Part shown: piece by piece, positions 13,270-20,956 of the stretch
How positions within the stretch are numbered: the stretch's first letter is position 1
How the letters are laid out: each line of letters begins with the position of its first letter
Virus record (IMG/VR): IMGVR_UViG_3300027734_000178
Span: 1 to 35,464 of that record
Strand: one strand, 5' to 3'
DNA: 35,464 nt
From: a virus
The notes under the pieces: model-generated
What the model saw: only the letters and a program-made list of their open reading frames with translations
Told to the model about the DNA's origin: nothing
Databases searched by the model: none
Program-made: the position numbers and the translations under genes

Positions 13270-13406
13270 TGAGTAACGCTACACCTATCCGAAGCGTTCG
13301 CGTGGACAACAAGCTGTGGAAGGCAGCCAAGGTCCGAGCGAAACGCGATGAAACGACAGTGTCTGAGGTAATAATCCAGGCTCTGCGCGACTTCACCGCG
13401 AAATAG
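13269..13406 (+). CDS. Ribbon-helix-helix DNA-binding protein (45 aa)
   Basis: The sequence RSVRVDNKLWKAAKVRAKR followed by TTVSEVIIQALRDF fits the Arc/MetJ ribbon-helix-helix fold: one strand, a helix, a turn and a second helix with the typical SEVI start. Such proteins dimerise and bind operators. It is the last gene of the rightward arm, directly before the terminator, and starts by TAATG overlap. It could regulate the divergent promoters or the repeat block near 3900; neither target is shown. Confidence 0.7.
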   Translation: MSNATPIRSVRVDNKLWKAAKVRAKRDETTVSEVIIQALRDFTAK

Positions 13407-13412
13407 AAAAGA

Positions 13413-13445
13413 CCCCCGCCACCTGGTTTGCGCAGGTGGCGGGGG
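13413..13445. terminator. Bidirectional rho-independent terminator
   Basis: A perfect 13-bp stem (CCCCCGCCACCTG, 13413-13425, with 13433-13445) and 7-base loop, flanked by AAAAG on the left and TTTCTTT on the right. It separates the convergent early (rightward) and late (leftward) transcription units and can stop both. Confidence 0.95.
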
Positions 13446-13461
13446 TTTCTTTATATCTGAG

Positions 13462-13653
13462 CTAGTTTGAGCCCTTGCCGAACTGGGTCTCTTTCGGGTC
13501 CATCGCTTTGAAGATTGGGCCAACAACCGCTGCGATTCCAGCGATTAGATAATCCTTGAGCGGACGGTTAGCGTCCGCGATAAAGAGCGCGGCGGCTGCT
13601 GCTGCAGCTGCACGTAGGTAGGTCTTGATTACTGGTGGCACGTTGATGTTCAT
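13462..13653 (-). CDS. Holin-like membrane protein
   Basis: A 63-aa protein with two hydrophobic stretches (about 13-25, AAAAAAAALF, and 35-48, YLIAGIAAVVGPIF) joined by a short polar turn (ADANRPLKD), with a charged C-terminus. Size, topology and its place directly after the endolysin (ATGA overlap) fit a small phage holin that lets endolysin reach the wall. Last gene of the late operon, just before the terminator. Confidence 0.7.
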   Translation of the reverse strand: MNINVPPVIKTYLRAAAAAAAALFIADANRPLKDYLIAGIAAVVGPIFKAMDPKETQFGKGSN

Positions 13654-14117
13654 TTTGCTCCTTTGGGTCCAGCGACAGCCATGATGGTGTCGTACTTGCG
13701 CTTTTTGAGATAGAAGCCGTCACCGTTGGACTGGCTGCCAGCCTTGCCGCTGCTGGTGTTGCCTTCCCAAACGTTGATGTACTTCAAAACCGTGTTGTGA
13801 TACTGCACAATACCGACATGGTCGGGCTGTGCGTCGCTGTCGAACTGGAAAAAGACCAAGTCTCCGCGCTGTGCTTTGCCGATTGGAACAAGCTGGCCAT
13901 TCTTTGTGAGGTGTTTGAGCCACTCATCACAAGAAGCGTGTCCTTTTGCCTTGTTGCTGTACTGCGCCAAGACGCCAGCTTCGTGCAAGACCTTGGAAGC
14001 GGCCATCGCACACCACGGCTGGTTGTTCATGCCGAACCACTTGCCGAACACGGTGTCGTTGTTTGCACCCTCTGTGTAGCCGATATAGCCTTTTGCGACC
14101 TCAGCTATCGATTTCAT
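13650..14117 (-). CDS. Endolysin, CHAP amidase/peptidase
   Basis: A 155-aa CHAP-domain enzyme that cuts peptidoglycan peptide or amide bonds. The catalytic Cys36 lies in NQPWCAMAAS, the His100 in PDHVGIV, and a further conserved acidic/Asn pair in WEGN (117-120). QRGDLVFF is the usual strand before the His. There is no separate wall-binding domain and no signal peptide, so export depends on the holin. The ATG follows a GGGGAAAA site. It lies between two small membrane proteins. Confidence 0.9.
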   Translation of the reverse strand: MKSIAEVAKGYIGYTEGANNDTVFGKWFGMNNQPWCAMAASKVLHEAGVLAQYSNKAKGHASCDEWLKHLTKNGQLVPIGKAQRGDLVFFQFDSDAQPDHVGIVQYHNTVLKYINVWEGNTSSGKAGSQSNGDGFYLKKRKYDTIMAVAGPKGAK

Positions 14118-14314
14118 TTTTCCCCTTTTGTAAGCATCTTGATGACCAAATCCATCTGGACCTCGAGTCTTGAGACAGAGTCCTTGAGCGAGGAGCCGCC
14201 ATTCGGCTTCAGCTCAGCCAGGTAGTGTTTTACTAACCACCTAACAGAACCCGCGAATGCGCTTGCTATGGCTATGATTGAGACGAGTAGTCCCGCCCAG
14301 TTTGTGGGTGTCAT
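14114..14314 (-). CDS. Small membrane protein, holin-like
   Basis: A 66-aa protein from an ATG with GGAG upstream. One transmembrane segment (LLVSIIAIASAFAGSVRWL) is followed by a charged helix likely to form a coiled coil (DSVSRLEVQMDLVIKMLTK). Its stop overlaps the endolysin start as ATGA. Gram-positive phages often carry a second small membrane protein next to the endolysin that assists or delays holin action; this is the likely role. Confidence 0.65.
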   Translation of the reverse strand: MTPTNWAGLLVSIIAIASAFAGSVRWLVKHYLAELKPNGGSSLKDSVSRLEVQMDLVIKMLTKGEK

Positions 14315-14388
14315 TTTTCTCCAGTAAGAAACCAAGCGCTTCGGTGTCGTCCACGCTATCGTCTATAGTTCGGACTACTGGTACAAGT

Positions 14389-14514
14389 TCACTCAGTAGT
14401 GTCATTGGTCGTCTTGTTCAGTTGTGCTTGTAGTATCGCGTTCTCTAGTGCAAGAGCACCGATGCGCTCGCGCAGGTTCTTGAGAACTTCTTCGATGTTG
14501 ACTTCGGTTTCCAT
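14389..14514 (-). CDS. Small coiled-coil protein (41 aa)
   Basis: Begins one base after the fibre stop (GCATAAATGG), which places its ATG at 14514. The sequence VEEVLKNL-like heptads (INIEEVLKNLRERIGALALENAILQ region) predict a single coiled coil. It may oligomerise or accompany the fibre. The 74 bases after it up to 14315 hold no convincing gene. Confidence 0.5.
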   Translation of the reverse strand: METEVNIEEVLKNLRERIGALALENAILQAQLNKTTNDTTE

Positions 14515-15891
14515 TTATGCCCCCTCTAGCTGTTGAACTCGAGCTGATAGCTCTTGGATTGCCTTTGCCATTGGTGCGATAAACTGCTCATATGACAAAG
14601 ATTCGGTAGAGTCTGGGTCAGACAAGTCGTCTTTTACCCAGCCCGCAAAATCCGCAACGCCGCTGGCGTCTACGGCTTGTTTGACCTCTTGTGCGATGAA
14701 ACCGTAATGAAGACGAACACCTGGTATCTCAACCATTTGGAAAATGGGCTTGCCCTCAGCAGTCTCGCCGATGATGATGCTGTCGCCTTTTGCGTCTTTT
14801 GCTACTTCTTGCTTCCCGACTATCCAGCGGTAGCTGACTGGACGCAGTGAGTTGATGAACGAGAGTCCAAGCGGCGAGTTTGTGACGTCCGTTTTTAGGC
14901 TGACGTCCGAGGTGCTGATAGTCGTGTTGTTTGCGTAAACGCGTTGCCAGCGTCGGTTTGCACCGTAACCCGCTGAAGTGGCTTGCCCAAGATTGTAAGT
15001 GTTGTCACTGTTCGGCGCCCAATCAGAGTCTATGCCGTAGCCACCCGAGATGGACTGCAACGAAATGGTGTTGTAGTAAGAAAAGTAGTTGCGGTTGCCG
15101 TTGGTGCCGTTAGCACTGATAACAAAGTTGCCTGTTGTATAAATGTCGCCAGCCGATTGAAGACCAGCGGGCGCGATTGGGCGGTCTGAGATTAGAGCGT
15201 AGATACCCGTTGCGGACGACGGGTACAATATGGTTGAGAGTCCGTTGTTGCTGAGTGTGCCGTTGGACGCGAATTGCCAACCGTTCGATGGGCTGCCTAT
15301 GTAGCCCGAGGTTGCGTTAACAGTCCCAGTGAAAGTGCCGCTGGTGGCGGTGATGCTGCCAGTGATTGTGGCGCCTGTCGCGGTCAAGAAGCCGCTCGAG
15401 TTGATGATAGCGTTGCCTGCGATGTTGAGTGTGCCGCCTGTGATGGTCGCACCCGTGACGTCGCCCGAGAACACGGCCGCGCCTGTCGATGCGCTGACAG
15501 AGAATGTCGCAGTGCCGCCCGAGTTAAAGCCCGCAAGACCAGTTGAGTTCAGAACTACGCGAGCGCCAGAGGTCGATGAAGCGCCAGAATAGACCGTCAG
15601 GCCTGTAGCGTCAATCGCTGTCAGCTGTTTGGTCGTCGGGTTTTGAATCGCGTAGGCGCTTGGTTGTAGCGAGTTGATGGCGGTGGTGTACGCTGTGCCA
15701 GCCGCGGCTAGAGCCGTGGCGGCTTCTGCCTGAGCTGCTGCCGCTGCAGCTTGTGCGGCTGCCGCGCTGCTGTTGACCGTGCTGAGCTGTTCAGTGGTTG
15801 CAGGGTCGCCCGCCGCAATAACAGAAGTCTGGGTCATGCCAGTCGAAGTGACGGTGATTGGCGTGATTGTGATTTGCGGACAAAGTGGCAT
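14515..15891 (-). CDS. Tail fibre with S74 intramolecular chaperone
   Basis: A 458-aa fibre. An Ala-rich coiled coil (about 40-75) is followed by repeated short beta segments (GATITGGTLNIAG, GATITGSITATSGTFTG) of the kind found in trimeric fibre shafts. The C-terminus from about residue 326 is a Peptidase_S74 domain: STSDVSLKTD with the self-cleaving Ser and Lys, SFINSLRPVSYRW, HYGFIAQEV, and a final helix. S74 domains guide trimer folding and cut themselves off. As the most tail-distal structural gene, it is probably a receptor-binding or baseplate-associated fibre. GGGGAT precedes the ATG. Confidence 0.88.
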   Translation of the reverse strand: MPLCPQITITPITVTSTGMTQTSVIAAGDPATTEQLSTVNSSAAAAQAAAAAAQAEAATALAAAGTAYTTAINSLQPSAYAIQNPTTKQLTAIDATGLTVYSGASSTSGARVVLNSTGLAGFNSGGTATFSVSASTGAAVFSGDVTGATITGGTLNIAGNAIINSSGFLTATGATITGSITATSGTFTGTVNATSGYIGSPSNGWQFASNGTLSNNGLSTILYPSSATGIYALISDRPIAPAGLQSAGDIYTTGNFVISANGTNGNRNYFSYYNTISLQSISGGYGIDSDWAPNSDNTYNLGQATSAGYGANRRWQRVYANNTTISTSDVSLKTDVTNSPLGLSFINSLRPVSYRWIVGKQEVAKDAKGDSIIIGETAEGKPIFQMVEIPGVRLHYGFIAQEVKQAVDASGVADFAGWVKDDLSDPDSTESLSYEQFIAPMAKAIQELSARVQQLEGA

Positions 15892-15899
15892 CTTATCCC

Positions 15900-16991
15900 C
15901 TAAATGGTAATCGTGTAAGGGTCAACAACTGAAGTAAAGTAGCTGACGCGCCAGTTGTCTGTGGTGATTGAGTGTGCCATGCCTTCGACCACGCTGTTGA
16001 TTGTGATGTTGCGGTTGTCGTAGGTCAGACGCTTGACTTGCACCAAATCGTTCAGTTCTGTCTCCAAGAAGTCGGTGGCAAGCGCTCCAATGCCGATTGC
16101 CGTGAAGTCAATCTGCTCGGCCAGCACAACCGCATCTGCGTCCTTCCGAGCAGCGTACAAAGCGAGATTCGCTGCGCTGGTCGTGTTTGACACTGGAGCG
16201 TCGAGCTTCTTGGATTTTAGTCCGTAAGTCGAGACGCTGGCGTTGTACTTGGCCGAGTATTGATTGACACCTGGGCCACGAAAGACCGTGGCTTCGTTGT
16301 ACACATAGTCGGTGCCAGGGTTTGTGATGATGCCATCATATCCGACGCTGTTGGCGTCGCCCTGGTCAGAGAATAGGAGTTGAGTCGGACGTGAGAACTT
16401 GTTGGACAACGGCACCAAAGTGGCTATGCCCAGGCGGCTAACATAAAAGCGGCCACCAATAACGTTGGCGCACTGCTCCAGCATGTCGAGACAGCTCATG
16501 CCCTGTGCTGTGGCAAGCATCGTTGTTGTGCCCGTTAGGCTGCGAGAGCCCGCTGGCCACTGCGCGATGTCTAGAACGCGACCAGCTCTTGTTGCTGCAG
16601 ACTCAGAGTTCGCAGAAGCAGAAAGCGCTGGGGCGATTGTCTTGCCGAAAGTTGCAAGCCCGTCCACAAAAGTAAGCGACACAGTTGGGTAGATACCCTG
16701 GTTGACCATGTTGTCTTCAAGATAGCCCATGTAAATGACGGTGCTGTTTGCGGTGATTCGTACTTGCATGCCTTCAATAAGCGTGTTGTACCAGGTGCTC
16801 GAGGTGTTGCTCGGGTCAAAAGCACCAGACTGGTTGTTCAAGATGACCATGGCAGTGCCAGAGTCTAGAAAGACGTTCTGGTACTGGCGGCCGCGCCTAA
16901 TATCAATCTGCAAAATCAAGTCAGGGCCGACGTTGGTGAAAGTGCCGTTGATGCCAAATGCGACTGTGACTGTTGGTGCACCCGTTGGCAT
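15900..16991 (-). CDS. Minor tail protein / tail hub
   Basis: A 363-aa protein directly downstream of the tape measure, with TAATG overlap. It begins with beta segments (PTVTVAFGINGTFTN, LILQIDIRRGRQYQNVFLDSGTAMVIL) resembling baseplate hub proteins and carries GRFYVSRLGIATLVPLSN and a C-terminal beta portion. The position after the tape measure is where siphoviruses keep distal-tail and hub proteins. Whether it is the Dit-like or Tal-like subunit is not decidable by eye. Confidence 0.75.
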   Translation of the reverse strand: MPTGAPTVTVAFGINGTFTNVGPDLILQIDIRRGRQYQNVFLDSGTAMVILNNQSGAFDPSNTSSTWYNTLIEGMQVRITANSTVIYMGYLEDNMVNQGIYPTVSLTFVDGLATFGKTIAPALSASANSESAATRAGRVLDIAQWPAGSRSLTGTTTMLATAQGMSCLDMLEQCANVIGGRFYVSRLGIATLVPLSNKFSRPTQLLFSDQGDANSVGYDGIITNPGTDYVYNEATVFRGPGVNQYSAKYNASVSTYGLKSKKLDAPVSNTTSAANLALYAARKDADAVVLAEQIDFTAIGIGALATDFLETELNDLVQVKRLTYDNRNITINSVVEGMAHSITTDNWRVSYFTSVVDPYTITI

Positions 16992-18559
16992 TAGAGCACC
17001 GCAAATCCGCTGCCGCCACGGCGACGGAAGAGAGTCTCGAGGCCGTTCTTGATGCCCATGATAAGGTCACCGTCTGACACGACTGAACCTGCGACGTTCA
17101 CTGTGATGTTGCCCCCGTTCATTGTGGTGTTCGCTGCGATGTTGCCGTGGCCAGCCGAAGCCAAAAGTGAGATAGTCGGGCTGGAAATGCCGAGCTTCTG
17201 TTGTCTTAGCTGGTTTTTGCGAATCGCTTCGAGTGTGATTGGGTCCTGAGCCTTCAGGTCTTTGCTAGACAGACCGAACTTCTTGAGTGCTTGGAGCCCC
17301 TTGGTGACTGCGATTTCTTCTTTTTGCGCGTCTGTCAGGTTCTTTGTGGCATTGGTCATGCCGTCGATGCCCTTGGTGTAATCGCTGGCCTTTGTTGTAA
17401 AGCCCTTGGCGTTGTAGCCGAACTTGCCAAGCGAATCTGCCGCTTTGTCAGAGTCCTTATTGAACTTGTTCGCCGCAATACCCATGCCGACCAAAGCAAC
17501 GCCAAATGCTGCAGCTCCAGCAGCAGCTGAAATACCGCCAGTCGCAAGTGCAGTGGCTGCAGCTGATGCAAGCGACACCGTACGCAGGGCCTTCATTACC
17601 TTGATAATCGCCTGAATGCCAGTGACCAAGGCCGCAACAGCTCCAGCTACTTTGCCACCAAAGAACGCCGCGATAATGACAGCGCCAAGCATCGCGAACA
17701 CCTTGATGTTGCGGGCTACGAAGCTAAACATGTCGTACATCAGCTTTGCAAAGGCAACGCCGTAGGCGATTGAAGTCTTGAAGCCCGCGGCGATTTTGTC
17801 GCCGTTCTCGTCAACGAACTTTTGAATGGCTGGGATTGCCTTGTTGATAATGACATCCGCAAAAGCCTGAATCTGTGGGAGCAGCTTATTGCCGAGTGAT
17901 TCTTCAGCTTCGCCAAACGCCAGCTTGATGCGGTTGATTTGGCCAGCGAATGTTGCGGCGGCTGCAGCTGCAGCGCCCTTTGTCTCGCCTGAAATCTCAC
18001 GAAGTGCGGCTGCAAAGTCCTTTGATTTGACTGTGGCCGCTGAAATCTGTGGGAACAGCTTCTTGAGTGCGCCGATGTTGCCGCCGTACGCTTTGGCTAC
18101 GAGTGCGGACGCGCTCTGCAAGTCGATAGTTCTGGCGGCCGAGATGTCCATGGCAACACCGAGCAAAGACTGTGCCTTGCCGACGTCGCCTGTGACAGCT
18201 GCAAGTCTGCCAAGCGCTGGACGCAAATCGTCGTCTGCAACACCAAACTCTGCCTGCATGGCCGAGATATACTGCTCAGTTGCGGCGATTGCAGCGTCTG
18301 TGGCGCCGACTGTGTTGCGGAGCGAGTTCGCAAGCAAAACCTGAGACTTTTGGTCTTCCATGGCAGCTTTGACTGAGTCGTAGCCTACCTTCACAGCAAA
18401 AGCGCCGACGGCGAGAGCCGCTAGCCCGAAAGCTTTTGCGGACTTGTTGGCGAAATCGCCGAACTTCTTCTCCATCTTGCTGATGTCTTTGACTGCAGCT
18501 TTTGTGCCCTTGTCAGAGTATTGCGTCAGAATGCGAGCGACTATTGCCCCAACTGCCAT
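16991..18559 (-). CDS. Tape measure protein
   Basis: A 522-aa protein, short for this family, implying a rather short tail if length scales as usual. It has an N-terminal helical part (DISKMEKKFGDFANKSAKAF), Ala-rich helices (DLQSASALVAKAYGG), a central hydrophobic membrane-like stretch (IKVFAMLGAVIIAAFFGGKVAG; TGGISAAAGAAAFGVALVG) and a C-terminal beta-rich end. It lies between the gp10-like/chaperone genes and the hub, as expected. It sets tail length and may form a channel at DNA entry. Confidence 0.88.
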   Translation of the reverse strand: MAVGAIVARILTQYSDKGTKAAVKDISKMEKKFGDFANKSAKAFGLAALAVGAFAVKVGYDSVKAAMEDQKSQVLLANSLRNTVGATDAAIAATEQYISAMQAEFGVADDDLRPALGRLAAVTGDVGKAQSLLGVAMDISAARTIDLQSASALVAKAYGGNIGALKKLFPQISAATVKSKDFAAALREISGETKGAAAAAAATFAGQINRIKLAFGEAEESLGNKLLPQIQAFADVIINKAIPAIQKFVDENGDKIAAGFKTSIAYGVAFAKLMYDMFSFVARNIKVFAMLGAVIIAAFFGGKVAGAVAALVTGIQAIIKVMKALRTVSLASAAATALATGGISAAAGAAAFGVALVGMGIAANKFNKDSDKAADSLGKFGYNAKGFTTKASDYTKGIDGMTNATKNLTDAQKEEIAVTKGLQALKKFGLSSKDLKAQDPITLEAIRKNQLRQQKLGISSPTISLLASAGHGNIAANTTMNGGNITVNVAGSVVSDGDLIMGIKNGLETLFRRRGGSGFAVL

Positions 18560-18560
18560 T

Positions 18561-19142
18561 TTAGACTCGCTCTCCGTTTAGATGCTTCTGTAAAGTTGCT
18601 TTGGCCTCTTCAAGTGCGCGGGCCACGTTTTTTTCGATTCTTGGTTTGTCTTTGTCAACGACTCGCCACACAAGACGTGACGCCTTGCCGAACCTGTTGC
18701 CCAAAGTGCGCAAGAACTGAGCAGAACCTGTGCGGTCTGCAGTGCCTTTCGTCTTGCGGCCTGCGACTTCAAAAATCGCGCCAGCTGCAGACTTGTTGAG
18801 CAGCGCACCAGCAGAAGTCGTCCAGTCTCCTCGGACCTTGCCTTGCGCTTTTGTCTTGCGAATACCCTGCTGAATGACGCCAGTATTCCAACCAGGCCAG
18901 CCAGCACCACCGCGAGTGGAGCGACGCGGTTTTGCTGCGTCGTTTGGTTTCCAGCCGCTCATCGGTGTGCCGCTTGGCCCGTAGCCGCTAGCTTGGGATA
19001 CAAGCGCGTGAGCGTCTCGTTCCGCGCTAGCCAGCTCGGTGTTGATGACCTTGTTGAACTTTTTGACTGCGTCTTTGTCAAACTCTTTGAGCGCCATGAG
19101 TGTTTCGTGGACCCCAGTGAGAATGATTGCTTCGTCAGCCAT
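18561..19142 (-). CDS. Tail protein, HK97 gp10-like
   Basis: A 193-aa basic protein. The N-terminal MADEAIILTGVHETLMALKEFDKDAVKKF and the C-terminal FRRVVDKDKPRI-type helix pattern recall HK97 gp10-like minor tail/completion proteins, which act on monomer-to-tube joining. A loop of Gly/Pro/Arg (GYGPSGTPMSGWKPND) lies in the middle. It sits between the chaperone frameshift pair and the tape measure rather than with the head-tail connectors, a less usual position. The -1 frame chaperone ORF overlaps its start by eight bases. Confidence 0.6.
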   Translation of the reverse strand: MADEAIILTGVHETLMALKEFDKDAVKKFNKVINTELASAERDAHALVSQASGYGPSGTPMSGWKPNDAAKPRRSTRGGAGWPGWNTGVIQQGIRKTKAQGKVRGDWTTSAGALLNKSAAGAIFEVAGRKTKGTADRTGSAQFLRTLGNRFGKASRLVWRVVDKDKPRIEKNVARALEEAKATLQKHLNGERV

Positions 19143-19284
19143 TGTTCTTTTTCGCCCGTTCTTTTAGGTAGGCAGTGATTGCTTCAAGCACCCCCTCGGG
19201 GGCATCAAGCAAATCAACTGGTGAAATGCCTGTTTCCACCGAGATAGCCGCTACAGTGTAGGTTAGGCTGTCTCGGTGGACCCG
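19135..19284 (-). CDS. Tail assembly chaperone, -1 frameshift extension (GT)
   Basis: An open -1 frame with no start of its own, running past the end of the G frame to a stop at 19135. It encodes TYTVAAISVETGISPVDLL and then LEAITAYLKERAKKNNG, typical of the T part of lambda-like G/GT chaperones. Stops in this frame at about 19296-19302 mean the slip must occur between there and the G stop, around the TCT TTC codons at 19289-19284. The GT product would be about 135 aa. It helps load the tape measure before tube assembly. Confidence 0.72.
   Translation of the reverse strand, partial: RVHRDSLTYTVAAISVETGISPVDLLDAPEGVLEAITAYLKERAKKNNG
19236..19279 (-). promoter_or_regulatory. Frameshift-stimulating stem-loop
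   Basis: Minus strand: CCACCGAG (19279-19272) pairs perfectly with CTCGGTGG (19243-19236). A nested AGCC/GGCT pairing extends the stem inside. It begins four to five bases after the candidate slip codon, close to the spacing that stimulates -1 frameshifting. The heptamer TTCTTTC is not a perfect slippery site. Confidence 0.6.
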
Positions 19285-19541
19285 AAAGAATCGTCAGAAT
19301 CAAGCTCCGCACTGATGATGGTATCCAAGAAATCTGGGCCCCACGGCTTTACGATGACTCCGCTGGTCTGCATGGACTTCCACGCAAGCCAATAGACGTG
19401 CTCGATTTTTTGCTCTTCACCAAGTAGCTTCGGCATTCCTTTGCCGTATTGCTGCTCGAATCCGACGATGACGCGAGGTGTCAGTTTGTATGAAGCCTCG
19501 ACGCCGTCTGTGGTTTTGACTTTGATTGATAAGCCGTCCAT
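19263..19541 (-). CDS. Tail assembly chaperone (G)
   Basis: A 92-aa protein starting at an ATG with GGGGGAAC upstream. It has a small beta N-terminus (LSIKVKTTDGVEASYKLT), a helix (PRVIVGFEQQYG) and YWLAWKSMQTSGV, ending in an acidic stretch (ELDSDDSFGS) where the frameshift occurs. This fits the N-terminal tail chaperone encoded just before the tape measure in siphoviruses. Made alone and as a longer frameshifted form. Confidence 0.82.
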   Translation of the reverse strand: MDGLSIKVKTTDGVEASYKLTPRVIVGFEQQYGKGMPKLLGEEQKIEHVYWLAWKSMQTSGVIVKPWGPDFLDTIISAELDSDDSFGSTETA

Positions 19542-19558
19542 TGTTCCCCCTTGTTGGT

Positions 19559-19957
19559 TTAGGATTTAGTGATGACGCCGCTAATCGGCCAAGTGACCGA
19601 TGCGGTTGCTAACTCTCCGACTGCTCCGTTGAGCGGAGTCCATTCGGAAATCAGTGCGCTGAAACTGTAAGCAGGAGAGCTGCCAGCAACAGGGCGAACG
19701 GTGATTGAAACCGCTGTGCCGACTGTCGTTGAAGTTCCGTTGATTACAGACTCGAGTGCGCTTGCTGCGTAGTCCTGGTTGAACTCAAAGGACACGCTGT
19801 TGTCAGCAAGACCAGCAACGCGGGTGCGTGCGGTATTGCCAAATGCCGTTGTCTCGACCACGTCATAGGTCGTGTTCAAAGTGACAGAAGTGACGTAGCT
19901 CGAGATGTCGGTTGCACCATACGTGACTGCAACGTTAGTCAGGACGATACGGGCCAC
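19559..19957 (-). CDS. Major tail protein paralogue 2
   Basis: A 132-aa tail-tube-type protein, starting with GTG (19957) that abuts the stop of its neighbour. It is clearly homologous to the upstream protein: shared MARxVLTN start, VVETTAFGNTARTRVAGLADNSV, SEWTPLNGAVGELATASV and PISG end. Internal loops differ. It is a second tube or tube-cap subunit from a tandem duplication. Which copy forms the bulk of the tube is unknown. Confidence 0.8.
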   Translation of the reverse strand: MARIVLTNVAVTYGATDISSYVTSVTLNTTYDVVETTAFGNTARTRVAGLADNSVSFEFNQDYAASALESVINGTSTTVGTAVSITVRPVAGSSPAYSFSALISEWTPLNGAVGELATASVTWPISGVITKS

Positions 19958-20377
19958 TTATGAAACCGCCTTTGTGATAGCACCTGAGATTGGCCATGTA
20001 ACGCTCGCAGTTGCTAATTCGCCGACGGCTCCACTGAGGGGAGTCCACTCGGAAACAAGCGCTGTGAATGTGTAAGCAGGGTTGTCAGCTGCTGTGGTTG
20101 CACCGTTGGGCTTCACGACGATTGTTGTCGTTGTGCCAACAAGAGAAGAACCAGTTGCGTTGATTGTTGCTTCAACTGAGCTTGCTGCGTAGTCCTGTTG
20201 GAACTCGAGTGCTACTGAGTTGTCAGCAAGGCCAGCAACGCGTGTGCGTGCTGTCGAGCCGAAGGCTGTTGTTTCAACGATGTCGTCACTTGTTGTGAGT
20301 GTGACGCTAGAGACGTGGTCTGATAGATTGACCGAGTTGATTGTTACGTACGCGTTGGTTAGGACTAAACGGGCCAT
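19958..20377 (-). CDS. Major tail protein
   Basis: A 139-aa beta-rich tail-tube protein (MARLVLTNAYVTINSVNLS, IVETTAFGSTARTRVAGLA, YTFTALVSEWTPLSGAVG). Small size and position between tail terminator and chaperone genes fit the major tail subunit. It starts by TAATG overlap with the 56-aa gene and is followed at once by its paralogue. I list it as the main subunit because it comes first. Confidence 0.82.
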   Translation of the reverse strand: MARLVLTNAYVTINSVNLSDHVSSVTLTTSDDIVETTAFGSTARTRVAGLADNSVALEFQQDYAASSVEATINATGSSLVGTTTTIVVKPNGATTAADNPAYTFTALVSEWTPLSGAVGELATASVTWPISGAITKAVS

Positions 20378-20547
20378 TATTCGGCTCCTTCTGCTTGTGT
20401 TTTGACGGGGCTATTGCTTGATAGGTGCCCACCGCTGACAAGCGCAGCGATATTGAGTCCAGCTTCTAGCAATTCTTTTTCAGCGACCTGGTCGCCTTTT
20501 TTCTTGTTGGCCACCGCAAGGGTGTCCGAGGTGATTGTATATTGCAT
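20377..20547 (-). CDS. Small protein before the tail-tube genes (56 aa)
   Basis: Reads MQYTITSDTLAVANKKKGD, then ELLEAGLNIAALVSGGHL and a polar end. Siphoviruses of actinobacteria commonly carry such a small protein between tail terminator and tube genes. TAATG overlap with the major tail gene and AGGAG upstream support it. A role in head-tail joining is inferred from position. Confidence 0.62.
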   Translation of the reverse strand: MQYTITSDTLAVANKKKGDQVAEKELLEAGLNIAALVSGGHLSSNSPVKTQAEGAE

Positions 20548-20548
20548 G

Positions 20549-20956
20549 TTAGTCTCCTTGACCCCATACGGTTAGTCGGTAGCGATAAGAAAGATAGTCG
20601 ATGTCGCCCATTTGATAGGTGCCAGACTCTGCAGAAGTGACTCGCAACGTGTTGCAAGCACCACCAAGAGTGCGGTCCGATTCAATAGCCGCCTTGATTG
20701 AGTTGTCACCTGAACCAGCTAGATACGTGTCTAGCTTGTCCTGTCCTGTGCGCTCCGAAAAGCGTTGGACGATGACAAACACATCAAGATTGGCCTGGTC
20801 TAGACCGCGGGCGTTGTTCAAGTCGAATGTGAAATCGAGCTGGCCAACAACCACACACGGTGGGACGATTACATCTGGAACGAGGTCGTAACAGCGCAAC
20901 CCCTCAATGGAAGAAAGGTTCTGCTTGATGCCCTCACGAATGTCGGAGATTATCAC
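20549..20956 (-). CDS. Tail terminator / tail completion protein
   Basis: A 135-aa protein from a GTG at 20956 (GTGA overlap with the connector). Mixed alpha/beta: helix SDIREGIKQNLSSI, strand PCVVVGQLDFTFDL, LDVFVIVQRFSERTGQDKLDTYL, and a C-terminal DIDYLSYRYRLTVWG strand. This is the size and layout of lambda gpU-like tail terminators, which cap the tube and join it to the head. Placement between connector and tube genes agrees. Confidence 0.7.
   Translation of the reverse strand: MIISDIREGIKQNLSSIEGLRCYDLVPDVIVPPCVVVGQLDFTFDLNNARGLDQANLDVFVIVQRFSERTGQDKLDTYLAGSGDNSIKAAIESDRTLGGACNTLRVTSAESGTYQMGDIDYLSYRYRLTVWGQGD

Noticed and set aside
14241-14405. A 54-codon minus-strand frame (MTLLSELVPVV start) bridging the gap before the small membrane protein
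   Set aside because: It overlaps both neighbours by up to 74 bases, has only a weak ribosome site, and ends in an unconvincing basic tail; it remains just possible.
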